Below are positions 15,786-25,256 of a stretch of 64,000 bases of DNA, piece after piece. The notes beneath the pieces were generated by a model. It did not search any database, was not told where the DNA came from, and saw nothing but the letters and a program-made list of their open reading frames with translations. The stretch spans positions 1-64,000 of the forward strand of contig CANKWU010000008.1 in NCBI GenBank assembly GCA_947487385.1, in the 5' to 3' direction. Each line of letters starts with the position of its first letter. The stretch's first letter is position 1. Both the position numbers and the translations under genes were made by a program. This stretch comes from Spartobacteria bacterium (GTDB lineage Bacteria; Verrucomicrobiota; Verrucomicrobiia; Chthoniobacterales; UBA6821).

Positions 15786-16640
15786 TCAGCGGTTCCCTGG
15801 CAGAGCCTCGGCCATGCGTAAAGCCTCAAGGTGGGGGCTCACGTCATGCACCCGGAAGAGGCTGGCTCCAAGGGAGCGGGCAAGTGCTGTCACGGCCAGA
15901 CCTGCGGCAAGTCGCGACTCAGGGGAGACTTGATGCTCTGTGCCAGTGACTTTCCCAAGAAAAGACTTTCTGGAGTGTCCGATCATAAGCGGTGCCCCGA
16001 GCTTGTGCAGCAGGGGGATTCCACGAATGAGCGCCAGGTTATGCGCTACGGTTTTCCCGAAGCCAAGGCCAGGATCGAGAATGATAGCCGCAGAGTCCAC
16101 ACCACAGCCTAGGGCCGCGTCACGGCGTGCTGAAAGATATTTTGCCACCTCGCCCACCACGTTGTCCTGTGGATAGGTGGGATCGGCCTGCATGGTTTGG
16201 GGGGTCCCCTGCATGTGCATCAGGATAAGTCCGGCGCGGGCCTCAGCAACCACCTTTCCCATGCCAGGATCACCTGAGAGGGCTGTCACATCATTGATAA
16301 TATCGGCCCCCTCGGACAGGCACGCCTCGGCCACAGCGGCCTTGGAGGTATCGATGGAAATCGGCGCATCGGATTGTCGTCGCAGAGCTTTCACCACAGG
16401 CACGACACGGCGCAGCTCGTCTTCAGTGGAGACTGGAAGTGATCCAGGTCGCGTTGACTCACCACCGAGATCAAGCAGCAAGGCTCCCTCCTCGAGAAGT
16501 TTTAATCCCTGCTCGCAGGCCGCGGAAGGATCCAAAAATGCCCCACCATCCGAGAAGGAATCCGGGGTCACATTTACAATCCCGACGATGCCACCCCGCA
16601 AGGAGAGATCCAACTCACGCCCGCAGAATCTCCAGATCAT
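15786..16640 (-). CDS. folP: dihydropteroate synthase
   Basis: FolP joins p-aminobenzoate to hydroxymethyl-dihydropterin diphosphate in folate synthesis. The 284-residue TIM-barrel protein has all expected motifs: GIVNVTPDSFSDGG near residue 20, DLGGESTRPGS, the DPGLGFGK loop, IGHSRKSFLG and the C-terminal RVHDV. The start is the ATG at 16640 (MIWRFCGRELDL). It lies 72 bases after hisD and its stop codon almost abuts the cdaA start. Linkage of folP to cdaA and glmM is common (folP-glmM in proteobacteria). Confidence 0.95.
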   Translation of the reverse strand: MIWRFCGRELDLSLRGGIVGIVNVTPDSFSDGGAFLDPSAACEQGLKLLEEGALLLDLGGESTRPGSLPVSTEDELRRVVPVVKALRRQSDAPISIDTSKAAVAEACLSEGADIINDVTALSGDPGMGKVVAEARAGLILMHMQGTPQTMQADPTYPQDNVVGEVAKYLSARRDAALGCGVDSAAIILDPGLGFGKTVAHNLALIRGIPLLHKLGAPLMIGHSRKSFLGKVTGTEHQVSPESRLAAGLAVTALARSLGASLFRVHDVSPHLEALRMAEALPGNR

Positions 16641-16712
16641 AACTAGGGATTTAGGCTCTTCGGGGAGCGTTCGGAAATGAAAGACTTAATCAGATGAGAT
16701 GCCTTAGATGCT

Positions 16713-18017
16713 TCAGCCTTCAGTTCTTTTGCCTAGCCGAAGGCTGACCGAGCGTCCGTGGGCATCAAGTCCTTCGACGGCGCAGAAGGTCTCGATGAAC
16801 GGAAGCGATTTCTTAAGCGAGGCGACATCGTAGCGGACGATGCTGGTGCGGCGCTGGAACTGCTCCGCAGTGAGGCCGGCAAAAGCCTTGCCCGCGCCAC
16901 CAGTCGGCAGCTCGTGGCTCGGTCCGGCAAGGAAGTCCCCCGCAGCCACCGGTGAGATGTCGCCGAGGAAGATGCCCCCGGCAGAGTTTAGCTTGGTTGC
17001 AAGGATCTCCGGCTTGCGGACAGCGAGGGACACATGCTCGGCGGAGAATCCGTTGGCGATCTCCACGGCTTGAGCCATGTCACGCACGCGGACAAGGACG
17101 GCATTAGCCATTGCCTTGGCGAGATGCTCCGGACGGGTGGAGAGCGCCGACTGCCGGATAATCTCTTTCTGGACAGCCTTGATCATCTTGTCCGAATCAC
17201 TCAACAGCACGACGACGCTGCCGGCACCATGCTCAGACTGAGCGAGCAGATCAGCAGCCACCCAGACGGGATTAGCCTTCGCATCAGCAATCACGAGAAC
17301 CTCGCTGGGTCCCGGGAGCAGGTCAATGCCGACACGCCCGAAAACCTGGCGCTTCGCCTCGACGACATAGGCATTGCCGGGACCGAAGATCTTGGTGACG
17401 GGACGGATGCTCTTGGTGCCATACGCCAGAGCCGCTATCGCCTGGGCTCCACCCACGCGGTAGATTTCCGTGGCGCCGCAGAGATCAAGTGCCGCGAGCA
17501 GGGCGGGAGCCACCGTCCCATCGGCAGAAGCGGGAGTGACAGCCACAATTTCGGGAACACCAGCCGCCTTCGCGAAGCCACAGGTCATGATCGCGCTGGA
17601 AACAAGAGGCGCCGTTCCCCCTGGAATATAAAGGCCCACACGGGGAAGAGGATCAAAGCGCTCACCGACAAGTGCCCCCTGCGCGTTCTTCATCGACCAG
17701 TTCTTGCGCAGGCTTTTTTTGGCAAAAGCCGTGACGTTCGCAATCGATGCAGAGAGTGCTTTCTTGATCTCCGGAGACAAGGAGGCGCGGGCCTTTTTGA
17801 TCTCCTCGGGAGTGACGCGGATCTTTGCAGGCGTGATCTTCGGCCCGCCAAATTTCAACGTGTAGGACAGCAGTGCCGCATCACCCTTCTTCCGGATATC
17901 GGCAATGATTTCCTCGACCGTCTCTCGCACCTCGGCACGCGGTTCGGCCTGGCGGTTTAACTCGGCAAGGGAGCGGTCAAAGCCGCGGTCGTTGTAGGAA
18001 ATCAAACGCATCCGCAA
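16713..18017 (-). CDS. hisD: histidinol dehydrogenase
   Basis: HisD carries out the last two steps of histidine synthesis, oxidising histidinol to histidine with NAD. The 434-residue zinc enzyme has the family signatures: GLYIPGGTAPLVSSAIM, FGPGNAYVVEAKR, DLLPGPSEVLV, the zinc-ligand LLAQSEHGAGS and AGDFLAGPSHELPTGGAGKAF. The start is the ATG at 18017 (MRMRLISYND). No other his genes are in the window, so the pathway is dispersed. It heads the minus-strand run hisD-folP-cdaA-glmM, although a functional link with folP is not obvious. Confidence 0.95.
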   Translation of the reverse strand: MRMRLISYNDRGFDRSLAELNRQAEPRAEVRETVEEIIADIRKKGDAALLSYTLKFGGPKITPAKIRVTPEEIKKARASLSPEIKKALSASIANVTAFAKKSLRKNWSMKNAQGALVGERFDPLPRVGLYIPGGTAPLVSSAIMTCGFAKAAGVPEIVAVTPASADGTVAPALLAALDLCGATEIYRVGGAQAIAALAYGTKSIRPVTKIFGPGNAYVVEAKRQVFGRVGIDLLPGPSEVLVIADAKANPVWVAADLLAQSEHGAGSVVVLLSDSDKMIKAVQKEIIRQSALSTRPEHLAKAMANAVLVRVRDMAQAVEIANGFSAEHVSLAVRKPEILATKLNSAGGIFLGDISPVAAGDFLAGPSHELPTGGAGKAFAGLTAEQFQRRTSIVRYDVASLKKSLPFIETFCAVEGLDAHGRSVSLRLGKRTEG

Positions 18018-18078
18018 ATACTAACGCGAGAATCTCCCGGGGTCAAAACCCGTGCGTAGCCACAATCACTTCAGCCAA

Positions 18079-19473
18079 TTACGCGAGACGGAAGCGGATG
18101 GCGGCAGCCACTCCCAGCGCGCCCAGACCAAAGAGTACACAGGCGGAGGGTTCGGGCACCGCTCCCGGATAGAATCCAGAGGTGAAATAGACATAACTAT
18201 TGGTCGCGCCATAGTCATTGGTGATCAGTCCAATATAACCGTTTGAAGCATCGTAAAGCATGTTGAATGCATTGAAGACATTGCGTCCTGAGTTGAAATA
18301 CTGCGATCCATACGGGGACTGATTCTGTGAGTAGATTCCATTCGTTCCCGGTGGTGACAGGAAGACATTATTGCTGGTGCCTCCATCCGAGGCGCTGGTG
18401 TTATCAAAGGAAGGATTCAGATAATTATTAGAATCACCATTGATTTTGTAACCAACGCCCCCTCCTGAGTTGATCAGATTGATCGACAATGCCGGATTGG
18501 AGAGGGCACCATTGGTGTAGTCGGCAAGGGTGAGATACGAATAGCCAATGCCGGAATCAAGAACGATAGAACCGGGTGCGTTCGTTACCCCACCGATGAC
18601 AACCTGTCCGGTTGGAGTCTGCCAGTCGGGCACTGAATTCGAGCTGGTGAAGCCGGTGGGATTGAGCTGCGTGTAGGCGTAGCCTGTATTCTTCTCCGTC
18701 AGACCAAGCTGCACTCCGGTCGGAGTGATCACATAGCCCGCCACCATGAGGCCATTAGTCATCGATGAAAAATTCAGGAAGGGATTATAAATCTGATTCC
18801 TATTATTTCCAATGGGACCCGTGCCCTGGCCATTCAAATCAAATCCAACTCCGAAATTGGAGACTGAACTGAGCAGAGGATTATTAGAATAATACATTTT
18901 CTGCCCATTGGAGAGAGTGACATTCGCACCTGTAAAATTCGTTGAATATGTATTCCCATTGGTATCAACGATCATGGCAGTTCCTGAACTGCTCCTCATT
19001 CCGAAGGTTGCATTATCTTTGGTTGCCTGAACGGCTTCTACGGCAAGAATATCGACCGTTTCCGAGACATTGGTCAGGTGTCCGTTTTGATCGGTTACGA
19101 CAAAGCTCACGGTGGAAGGTGTCCAATAGCCAAGATTATTTCGTCCGGAACTGGTAAGATTGATTTCCCCAGCGAACGAGCCGGCGTTGGTTGTGAAACT
19201 AGGCCCAAGTGTATTAGCATCAACATAGATTCCGCGGGATCCGGTATCCAGATTGAAAGTTAGTGACTGGCCTGCAATTTGGGCCGTCACCTTGACGTCA
19301 TGCGAGTTAGTGCCAGAGTTGTCAGGGCTAAATCCGGTCCCATCGGCATAGTTGAGAAAATAGGAATTCCTGTATCCTGCATAGCCAGTCAGTGGATTAT
19401 CCTGAGCGTACAGAAAAGTTCCGCCCGCCAGACAACAAAGCGTTGCCAACACTGAGACAAGGGATTTTTTCAT
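18079..19473 (-). CDS. PEP-CTERM exported protein with aspartic-protease-like motifs
   Basis: The protein has about 464 residues. It has a signal peptide (MKKSLVSVLATLCCLAGG, cleavage after LYAQ) and a C-terminal PEP-CTERM sorting tail (VPEPSACVLFGLGALG followed by basic residues), which exosortase systems process. The mature part is rich in Asn, Gly, Ser and Thr. Two short motifs match the paired catalytic loops of pepsin-like peptidases: LDTGSRGIYVD with Asp76, and VLDSGIGYSYLT with Asp306. Their spacing of 230 residues fits a bilobal fold. Similar inactive folds exist, so activity is unproven. The ATG at 19473 is preferred over 19488 because AGG lies at a suitable distance upstream. Confidence 0.75.
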   Translation of the reverse strand: MKKSLVSVLATLCCLAGGTFLYAQDNPLTGYAGYRNSYFLNYADGTGFSPDNSGTNSHDVKVTAQIAGQSLTFNLDTGSRGIYVDANTLGPSFTTNAGSFAGEINLTSSGRNNLGYWTPSTVSFVVTDQNGHLTNVSETVDILAVEAVQATKDNATFGMRSSSGTAMIVDTNGNTYSTNFTGANVTLSNGQKMYYSNNPLLSSVSNFGVGFDLNGQGTGPIGNNRNQIYNPFLNFSSMTNGLMVAGYVITPTGVQLGLTEKNTGYAYTQLNPTGFTSSNSVPDWQTPTGQVVIGGVTNAPGSIVLDSGIGYSYLTLADYTNGALSNPALSINLINSGGGVGYKINGDSNNYLNPSFDNTSASDGGTSNNVFLSPPGTNGIYSQNQSPYGSQYFNSGRNVFNAFNMLYDASNGYIGLITNDYGATNSYVYFTSGFYPGAVPEPSACVLFGLGALGVAAAIRFRLA

Positions 19474-19526
19474 AGGCGCATGCCTCATAACAAAAGAGGC
19501 TCACATTCGGCAATTGGAAAACTCCT

Positions 19527-20747
19527 CTATGGCTTTGTCCAAACAGGTCTCCCAATCCAGAAGGGGTTGGCAACACCCTCTCGATAGGCTTTCAAGGAAG
19601 CGCGGGAGGAGTTCACCCGCAGATTACTGTAGGAGCCGTCGTCGTTCTGCCACCGCTCGTGCCAGAAAATTGCTGCCTTCAACCTCGGATATTTGGCAGC
19701 ATTTTCCATCTCACGGAAAGCCTCCGCGATCCAGATGCCCTTGTCCTCATTGAGCTGATGGGATTCCGTGACACCCCATTCGGCCAGCATGATCGGCTTC
19801 TCGGGATCAAGGGCACACATTTCGGCATAGGGCCACTCAAGCAGGCTGGCAAAGCCGCACCATTTGTCATCCTCCTGATTGCTGGTCTGCTTTCCGTAGA
19901 CGCTGAGACCCAGCCAATCAACATACTTCGACCCGGGATAGTAGGCAGCCGGTTGGTTCCACGAGATGTAACCGGGAGGATCAGAGTAGTTATTGGGCTG
20001 GAAGACCCAGAGAACATTGGTCGCGCCGCGGGCACGCACGCGCTCAACGACATGTCGCCAGGCTTTCTTGAAGGTTTCAGGGCCTTCCCAGGTAGCGGGG
20101 TTCTTGATGTCCCCTTTGCCGAACCAACTCTTCTCGGGGCCGTCATCCATCCCCGTGAGCTTGTCTACGGCAGCGTTTGAGGGAGTTGTGCTTGAGGGAT
20201 TTGCGCTGACAGGCGACGTAAGCTTGATCGGATCACGGGGACCCTTGCCATAAAACCATCCCGACCAGGGGAACCAGGTGCCGTTCATTTCACAGGCAAA
20301 GGAGACAAAGAACTGGCAAGGTACCTTTGCCGCTTCGTCGGCCCATTGGTCGATATAGCCATCCCATTTCCCGGCAATGATCTCGGTAAGGGAAAACTTA
20401 TCAGGCCCTTGTTTCTGAACATACGGATCATCCCAAGGAGACCAGAAGAGGAGTGGCACAGCTCCATAAGATCGGACACACTGCACCTGCTGGGTGGGAA
20501 AGGTTCCCCTTCCCCAGAAGGATCCAAGAGCAACAAGGGCCATTGGCTTGCCCGTGAGATGCTGAAAGCTCTCCAACGCCTCGTAGGTCACTCCATCCTC
20601 CCCATCACCGAAGTCACAATAGGCTCCGGTATACATACCCTTCTCCGGAATCTGCAATTGCTGGTACGGGCTGGCGGCGCCCAGAAGAGAGCTTGCAGCA
20701 CCTAGCAGGAGTGCTGAAAAAGTGATGTTAATGAGGCGGGACTTCAT
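19527..20747 (-). CDS. exported glycoside hydrolase family 26-like protein
   Basis: This 406-residue protein has a signal peptide (MKSRLINITFSALLLGAAS, cleavage near residue 25) and a TIM-barrel like that of GH26 beta-mannanases. The predicted acid/base is Glu153 in FACEMNGTWFPWSGW and the nucleophile is Glu323 in MLAEWGVTE. Both contexts are typical of the family, which cleaves beta-1,4-mannan or related beta-glycans. The ATG at 20747 overlaps the stop of the upstream GT2 fusion gene by four bases (ATGA). The long upstream open frame is an antisense-like extension into that gene. The coupling suggests it trims or releases the polysaccharide made by the fusion protein. Confidence 0.85.
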   Translation of the reverse strand: MKSRLINITFSALLLGAASSLLGAASPYQQLQIPEKGMYTGAYCDFGDGEDGVTYEALESFQHLTGKPMALVALGSFWGRGTFPTQQVQCVRSYGAVPLLFWSPWDDPYVQKQGPDKFSLTEIIAGKWDGYIDQWADEAAKVPCQFFVSFACEMNGTWFPWSGWFYGKGPRDPIKLTSPVSANPSSTTPSNAAVDKLTGMDDGPEKSWFGKGDIKNPATWEGPETFKKAWRHVVERVRARGATNVLWVFQPNNYSDPPGYISWNQPAAYYPGSKYVDWLGLSVYGKQTSNQEDDKWCGFASLLEWPYAEMCALDPEKPIMLAEWGVTESHQLNEDKGIWIAEAFREMENAAKYPRLKAAIFWHERWQNDDGSYSNLRVNSSRASLKAYREGVANPFWIGRPVWTKP

Positions 20748-23700
20748 GCGTCGGGCAAAACGTGCGGGGCTGTCTTGGCGGTCATCGTAGGCTGCAATGG
20801 CGCCCGTTGTTCCTTCTGGATGATTGCGGCGGCTGTCCGGTCGAGCTTCGACCAGCGCACCCAACTTCCGGCGAGAGCCTTGAGAATGCATTTCCAGACG
20901 ACATAGCCGAGCAGGGGTCTGTAAAGAAGCCTCATTGGAACACTCAGCCATGCTATCCGCCGTGGCCGACCAGCCATCGAGAGTGCGATGACACCAAGGA
21001 AGACATCCAATAGCAGCGAAGCGACAAAATAAGGCCAGATCGCGACACCACGGCCAAGCCAGAGCGACCAGAGCACGATCAGGTCGAGCACAGGAGTCAA
21101 CGCCACCACTCCCATCTGAAAGATCCAGACCGAGGGAAGGGCAAACCAACCGAGCCAAGCTGAACCGGGATTGAATGTCAGATCGCCATGCTTCCAGAGA
21201 CACTGAAGCGTTCCGAAGGCCCAACGGAAACGTTGCGAAACAAGGGCCTTGACGCTCTCGGGCGCCTCGGTATCGGCAAATGCCTTTGAGGAAAAAACAA
21301 CCTTCCATCCCAGACGATGGAGCTGAAGTGTGAGATCGGTATCCTCGGCCAACGTATCGTTGGTGATGGGTCCGGCTTCCAGAAGCGCCTTGCGCCGGAA
21401 GGCACTGAGTGCTCCAGGCGCCACGGAGATACAGCCTAGGAGATCCTGGGCACGGCGGTCGATCTCGAAGGCAGCAGTATACTCCAGATCCTGAAAACTA
21501 CCGAGCCAGTGCTTTGTATTGCCAACACGGATGTAGCCAGAAACCCCACCGACCTCCGGATCGGAAAGAGAGGTAACCAGCTGGCGGATGCCGTCCGGCG
21601 CGACCATGGTATCGGCATCAATCATAACGATCGTCTCGTAACTCGCGAGTCCCAGTGCGCGGTTGAGAGCCAAGGCTTTCCCAGTATTCTGCTGGCTTAT
21701 GAAGCGGACAAGGGGCTCAATCGCCGCGATCGCTTCCACGACTTCCGCTGTGCGATCCTTGGAGCCGTCATCGACCACGATGATCTCGAGTGGTGCGGGA
21801 TAATCGGAATCCAGGAGATGCTGGATGGTCGAGGCTATGACCCGTTCCTCATTATAGGCCGCGAGCAGGACACTGGCAGGCGGATAGGAAATCGGCGGGT
21901 GCTGCGGATGTAATCTCTCTCGCTTTCGTTGACGTTGAGCACAGAAGCAGTAGAAGAAAACACGCAGCAGCGCGAGCAGGGTGACGATGACAAGAAGCGT
22001 CCAAGCGGCACTCTCCAGGAAGCGCATGACCGCGAAGGCCCCGTAGACATAACGGGCTGAGAGCGGCTGATTTTCCTCACGGAGCGGAGCCATGATAGTG
22101 TCGCGGGGGAGATTGATGATATCTGCTAGCGGCACGATCACGTCGCCTCGGCTTCGTAGCCAATCGATGATCTCCGGAAGGGCCTCCACGGTCTGGGATC
22201 GATCACCGCCGCCGTCATGCATCAGGATGACCGATCCTGTAGCCCGTTGATTCTTAACCCTGTCGATGATTGCCCGCGCGCTCGGCCTCTCCCAATCATC
22301 GGGATCAATCGATTCGGCAACGGTTAGATATCCAAGATCACTTACCACCCTTAGAGACCTGACTTCGCCAGGCTGGGTCGGAGTTCCGTCAATGCCAAAC
22401 GGGGGTCTGAAATAAGCGGTCGAATGGCCTGTTACAGCCTCGATCAGCCTGGTTGTGGCGTTTAGCTCCAATTCGATCTGCTCGTCGCTCTCTTCGGCGA
22501 TATTCTGGTGGGAGTAGGTATGATTGCCAACCTCGTGTCCGTCTCGTACGATTCGCTCTAGTAGATCGGGATAATGCTGGGCCTGAGTTCCAAGCACAAA
22601 GAATGATGCGGGGGCATTCTTTTCTTTCAGAATCTCCAAGATCTTCGGAGTCCATTTCGGATCAGGACCGTCATCAAAGGTGAGCGCTACCTTGTGGGGC
22701 CCTGGATCACCCTGCCGCGTGATACTCTCGGGCATCGGCAACTTGATGTACTGCTCCACCAATTCGCCGTCGGGATGGATCTCCAGATGGCGTTCCCCCC
22801 CATGGGAATCGCCACCGACGGTGATAAAGTCTCCTGTGCCGCTGGAGGCGATGAGTTCATCAAGGTTAAGCTGGGAGAGCTTGGCAATGGACTGGAGATC
22901 AGGCCGCTTTTCTGGATTCATTCTCAGGACATCCCAGACAGCGGGATCTTCCTGCCCAAGCCGGTAGAGGCCAATACCACCGGGATGGAAAGGAGCAATC
23001 AGGCGGCGCTGATTGAAGAGCGTGACCGCATCAAGGAACCAGAGTTCGTGCTCCTGGTTCTGATCGGGGCCTGAGAGATAGTTGAAATTTGGAGAGCCAT
23101 CCTCGCAATCTAAACCATTCAGCGGGTCGATCCCCGCCAGCGAGGCCCTGGCCATGGCGTCGGTAAAGCCAATCTGCTCGACGCTCTTATTGTCCTTCCT
23201 CCAGTCATTGGCACAAGTGCCAAGACCGATCACCCACTGCGAAGGATCGCCGTAGACCATCATCGTTTTCAGCCAACCCTGGAACCAGGTGCTGCTGGCG
23301 AGGGGGCCCGGGTCGTCGACTTCCGAGTTCTCGTCATAGAGCGCGGCGACCAACCTGTCAACGAACCCGGCGATGGCATTCAGATCAAAGGCATCAAAAT
23401 CAGCTCCCGTAGGAACGGCAAACCAGAGCTCTTTCCTTGCGGCATGGAGATGGTCGGCCATCTCCTTAATCAGCCTCGAATACTCATCCTGATAGGTCGG
23501 ATCAAGCTGGCTTAGTTCCAGAATCAGCCCTGTCGAACCCGGCGGCAGTCGGCTCACAAGCCGGTCTAGGAAGAGACTACGCTCGGCCTCGGGTTCATGA
23601 GCCAGCTCCTCCACAGCCTCTGGTTGCCATGTATCCCCATCCAGGTTGCGAAGAATCGGCAGGAATCCAAGACCCTTCCGTAGGGAGAGGAGGCGAGCCT

Positions 23701-24154
23701 TGTCGCTGGCATCCTCCTTGAGCGTTCCTTCCACCCCGCTGAGGATGAACCAATCGACCGCCACATGGGTTAGTTGGTCGGCATGATGCTCCAGGGAAAG
23801 AAGTGAGGCAGGATCCCAGGGGGATACATAGCCAAGCACGATGCCTGAATTCTTCGGAATGCTGGTCACGATGGATTGCCCCCGATCCTGCTGGCCTAGG
23901 TGAATGCGGCTCCAGTCATCTTTTGCATTCCGGAGGGGAATCTTGGCCGGGGGAAGTGCCTTGAACCGAGCGCGGAACTCTCGCACCACCGAGGGAAGCA
24001 GTAGCTTAGGTCCGATCAGCAGGCCCCAGATGAAATAACCGGTAGCGGTGACAAGCAAGAAGCATCCGACAACGGCCGTTAACTGAAGGACACGACGCCT
24101 GATACCCCGAGGGTCGGCAAAGACACCCTTTTCCTGATCAGAGGACACGTTCAA
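20744..24154 (-). CDS. membrane fusion protein: GH18-like, NodB deacetylase and GT2 synthase
   Basis: This 1136-residue protein joins three polysaccharide activities. A membrane anchor (about 28-50) is followed by an extracytoplasmic GH18-like barrel (about 85-430, GYVSPWDP near its start). Next comes a NodB deacetylase (about 490-690) with LTFDDGPDPKW and the metal-binding HTYSHQN. After a second membrane segment comes a cytoplasmic GT2 domain (about 755-1000) with VDDGS, the DADT metal site, the acceptor EDTD and the QRFRW motif, and then C-terminal membrane segments. GT2 synthases of this type make poly-N-acetylglucosamine or other beta-glycans, and NodB would deacetylate the product. Whether the GH18 part is active is unclear. 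The gene is coupled to the GH26 gene. Confidence 0.88.
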   Translation of the reverse strand: MNVSSDQEKGVFADPRGIRRRVLQLTAVVGCFLLVTATGYFIWGLLIGPKLLLPSVVREFRARFKALPPAKIPLRNAKDDWSRIHLGQQDRGQSIVTSIPKNSGIVLGYVSPWDPASLLSLEHHADQLTHVAVDWFILSGVEGTLKEDASDKARLLSLRKGLGFLPILRNLDGDTWQPEAVEELAHEPEAERSLFLDRLVSRLPPGSTGLILELSQLDPTYQDEYSRLIKEMADHLHAARKELWFAVPTGADFDAFDLNAIAGFVDRLVAALYDENSEVDDPGPLASSTWFQGWLKTMMVYGDPSQWVIGLGTCANDWRKDNKSVEQIGFTDAMARASLAGIDPLNGLDCEDGSPNFNYLSGPDQNQEHELWFLDAVTLFNQRRLIAPFHPGGIGLYRLGQEDPAVWDVLRMNPEKRPDLQSIAKLSQLNLDELIASSGTGDFITVGGDSHGGERHLEIHPDGELVEQYIKLPMPESITRQGDPGPHKVALTFDDGPDPKWTPKILEILKEKNAPASFFVLGTQAQHYPDLLERIVRDGHEVGNHTYSHQNIAEESDEQIELELNATTRLIEAVTGHSTAYFRPPFGIDGTPTQPGEVRSLRVVSDLGYLTVAESIDPDDWERPSARAIIDRVKNQRATGSVILMHDGGGDRSQTVEALPEIIDWLRSRGDVIVPLADIINLPRDTIMAPLREENQPLSARYVYGAFAVMRFLESAAWTLLVIVTLLALLRVFFYCFCAQRQRKRERLHPQHPPISYPPASVLLAAYNEERVIASTIQHLLDSDYPAPLEIIVVDDGSKDRTAEVVEAIAAIEPLVRFISQQNTGKALALNRALGLASYETIVMIDADTMVAPDGIRQLVTSLSDPEVGGVSGYIRVGNTKHWLGSFQDLEYTAAFEIDRRAQDLLGCISVAPGALSAFRRKALLEAGPITNDTLAEDTDLTLQLHRLGWKVVFSSKAFADTEAPESVKALVSQRFRWAFGTLQCLWKHGDLTFNPGSAWLGWFALPSVWIFQMGVVALTPVLDLIVLWSLWLGRGVAIWPYFVASLLLDVFLGVIALSMAGRPRRIAWLSVPMRLLYRPLLGYVVWKCILKALAGSWVRWSKLDRTAAAIIQKEQRAPLQPTMTAKTAPHVLPDA

Positions 24155-24279
24155 TCAACGGCTGAAAATCGCTGCTTCCGATCTGAATAAGAGCTCACCT
24201 TCGCATATTATCACGGGGAGCCCCACAAGTATATGAGAAGAGCCCATCACCACGGGCACGATGAAAGAATCTATTCCTT

Positions 24280-25230
24280 CTATTCGAAGCCGCCTGGTGA
24301 TGCGGGGATGGGAGTAGGAAACCGTGGAGGGGGGTTTTGGAAAGCACCATTAGCTCCCTGCGGACCCATCGGATTGTTATTCTGTGAACCACCAGAACTT
24401 GTGGAGGATTGAGATTGACTCGACTGGCCATTCTGAGCTGGTGAAGCCGCCTGTTGGGCCACTATTTGAATTACCTTTTGCGCTATGGCCGCTTGGGGAC
24501 CTACCCCGGCTGGCTCGGAAGCTGCAGCTTTTGTTCCGTCACTAATTGCTTGGGTAACAGCACTCGGACTCATGCCTACAGCTACCGCGGCAGCGGTAGC
24601 TTGCGCCAGAACCTCACGTACTGTCGTAGTAGCTATGGCAGCCTCTGTTGCCGTATTAGCAGCAGTAGTACCATTGGGAGCTGCTTCGCCTCCGCCAACT
24701 CCACTAGGAGATGCGTCTGAAGCCTGCTGAGCTGAGACAGCCTGGATAGTCGTCGTGGTCGCGGCGGCCAAAACGGAACCTATGTCCGCGCTAGAAGCGC
24801 CTCCGATCGAGGCCCCGCTGATGGTACCGGTGACGACTGCGGCAATGGACGCTGTTTGCGCTGTTTGACGACCTTCGGCAGGTCCAGTTCTTGGCGCACC
24901 AGGAGCTGAGGCAGTGGCTTTCACCGCAGCGTTTACAGTTGCTCGTGCAATGGCAGTGGCAGCATAGGGAGCTGCCGCGGCACTTGCCTTGGCGCAGGTC
25001 TGGGCAGTGGCGGCTGCTGATGATGACGAGACTCCTGATCTAGGCGAAAGGACTGAAGAGACGGCAGCAGCGGCAATAGAGGCTGCAGCCGGGCAACTGG
25101 AGACACTTCCGAGTCCACCGTTGTTCTGAGCAAGCAGAAATTCCGTCTGGAGCATGAGGAAACAGGGCGCGATCATGCCTGCCCCAATAAGCCTGCTTGA
25201 CGAACGAAAGAAGAAGGCGCCGTGTTTCAT
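24280..25230 (-). CDS. Ala-rich low-complexity exported protein, unknown
   Basis: This 316-residue protein starts with a hydrophobic N-terminus (about 15-35, ending near FLLAQ) that fits a signal peptide. The rest is dominated by Ala, Ser, Thr, Gly and Val in short helical runs (AAVSSVLSPRSG, AVAVGMSPSAVTQAISDG). The Ser-, Gln- and Pro-rich tail contains SQSQSSTSSGGSQNNN and PPPRFPTPIP. I see no known domain. The base composition is skewed, but the frame is intact over 950 bases and has a sensible start, so it is probably real. It could be a surface or matrix protein, given the neighbouring exported proteins. Confidence 0.6.
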   Translation of the reverse strand: MKHGAFFFRSSSRLIGAGMIAPCFLMLQTEFLLAQNNGGLGSVSSCPAAASIAAAAVSSVLSPRSGVSSSSAAATAQTCAKASAAAAPYAATAIARATVNAAVKATASAPGAPRTGPAEGRQTAQTASIAAVVTGTISGASIGGASSADIGSVLAAATTTTIQAVSAQQASDASPSGVGGGEAAPNGTTAANTATEAAIATTTVREVLAQATAAAVAVGMSPSAVTQAISDGTKAAASEPAGVGPQAAIAQKVIQIVAQQAASPAQNGQSSQSQSSTSSGGSQNNNPMGPQGANGAFQNPPPRFPTPIPASPGGFE

Positions 25231-25256
25231 GAAGATAGATGAGGGTTATCTCTTGG

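Noticed and set aside
18079-19473. The PEP-CTERM protein as an autotransporter or TonB receptor
   Set aside because: The C-terminus is a PEP-CTERM tail with a single hydrophobic segment, not a beta-barrel.
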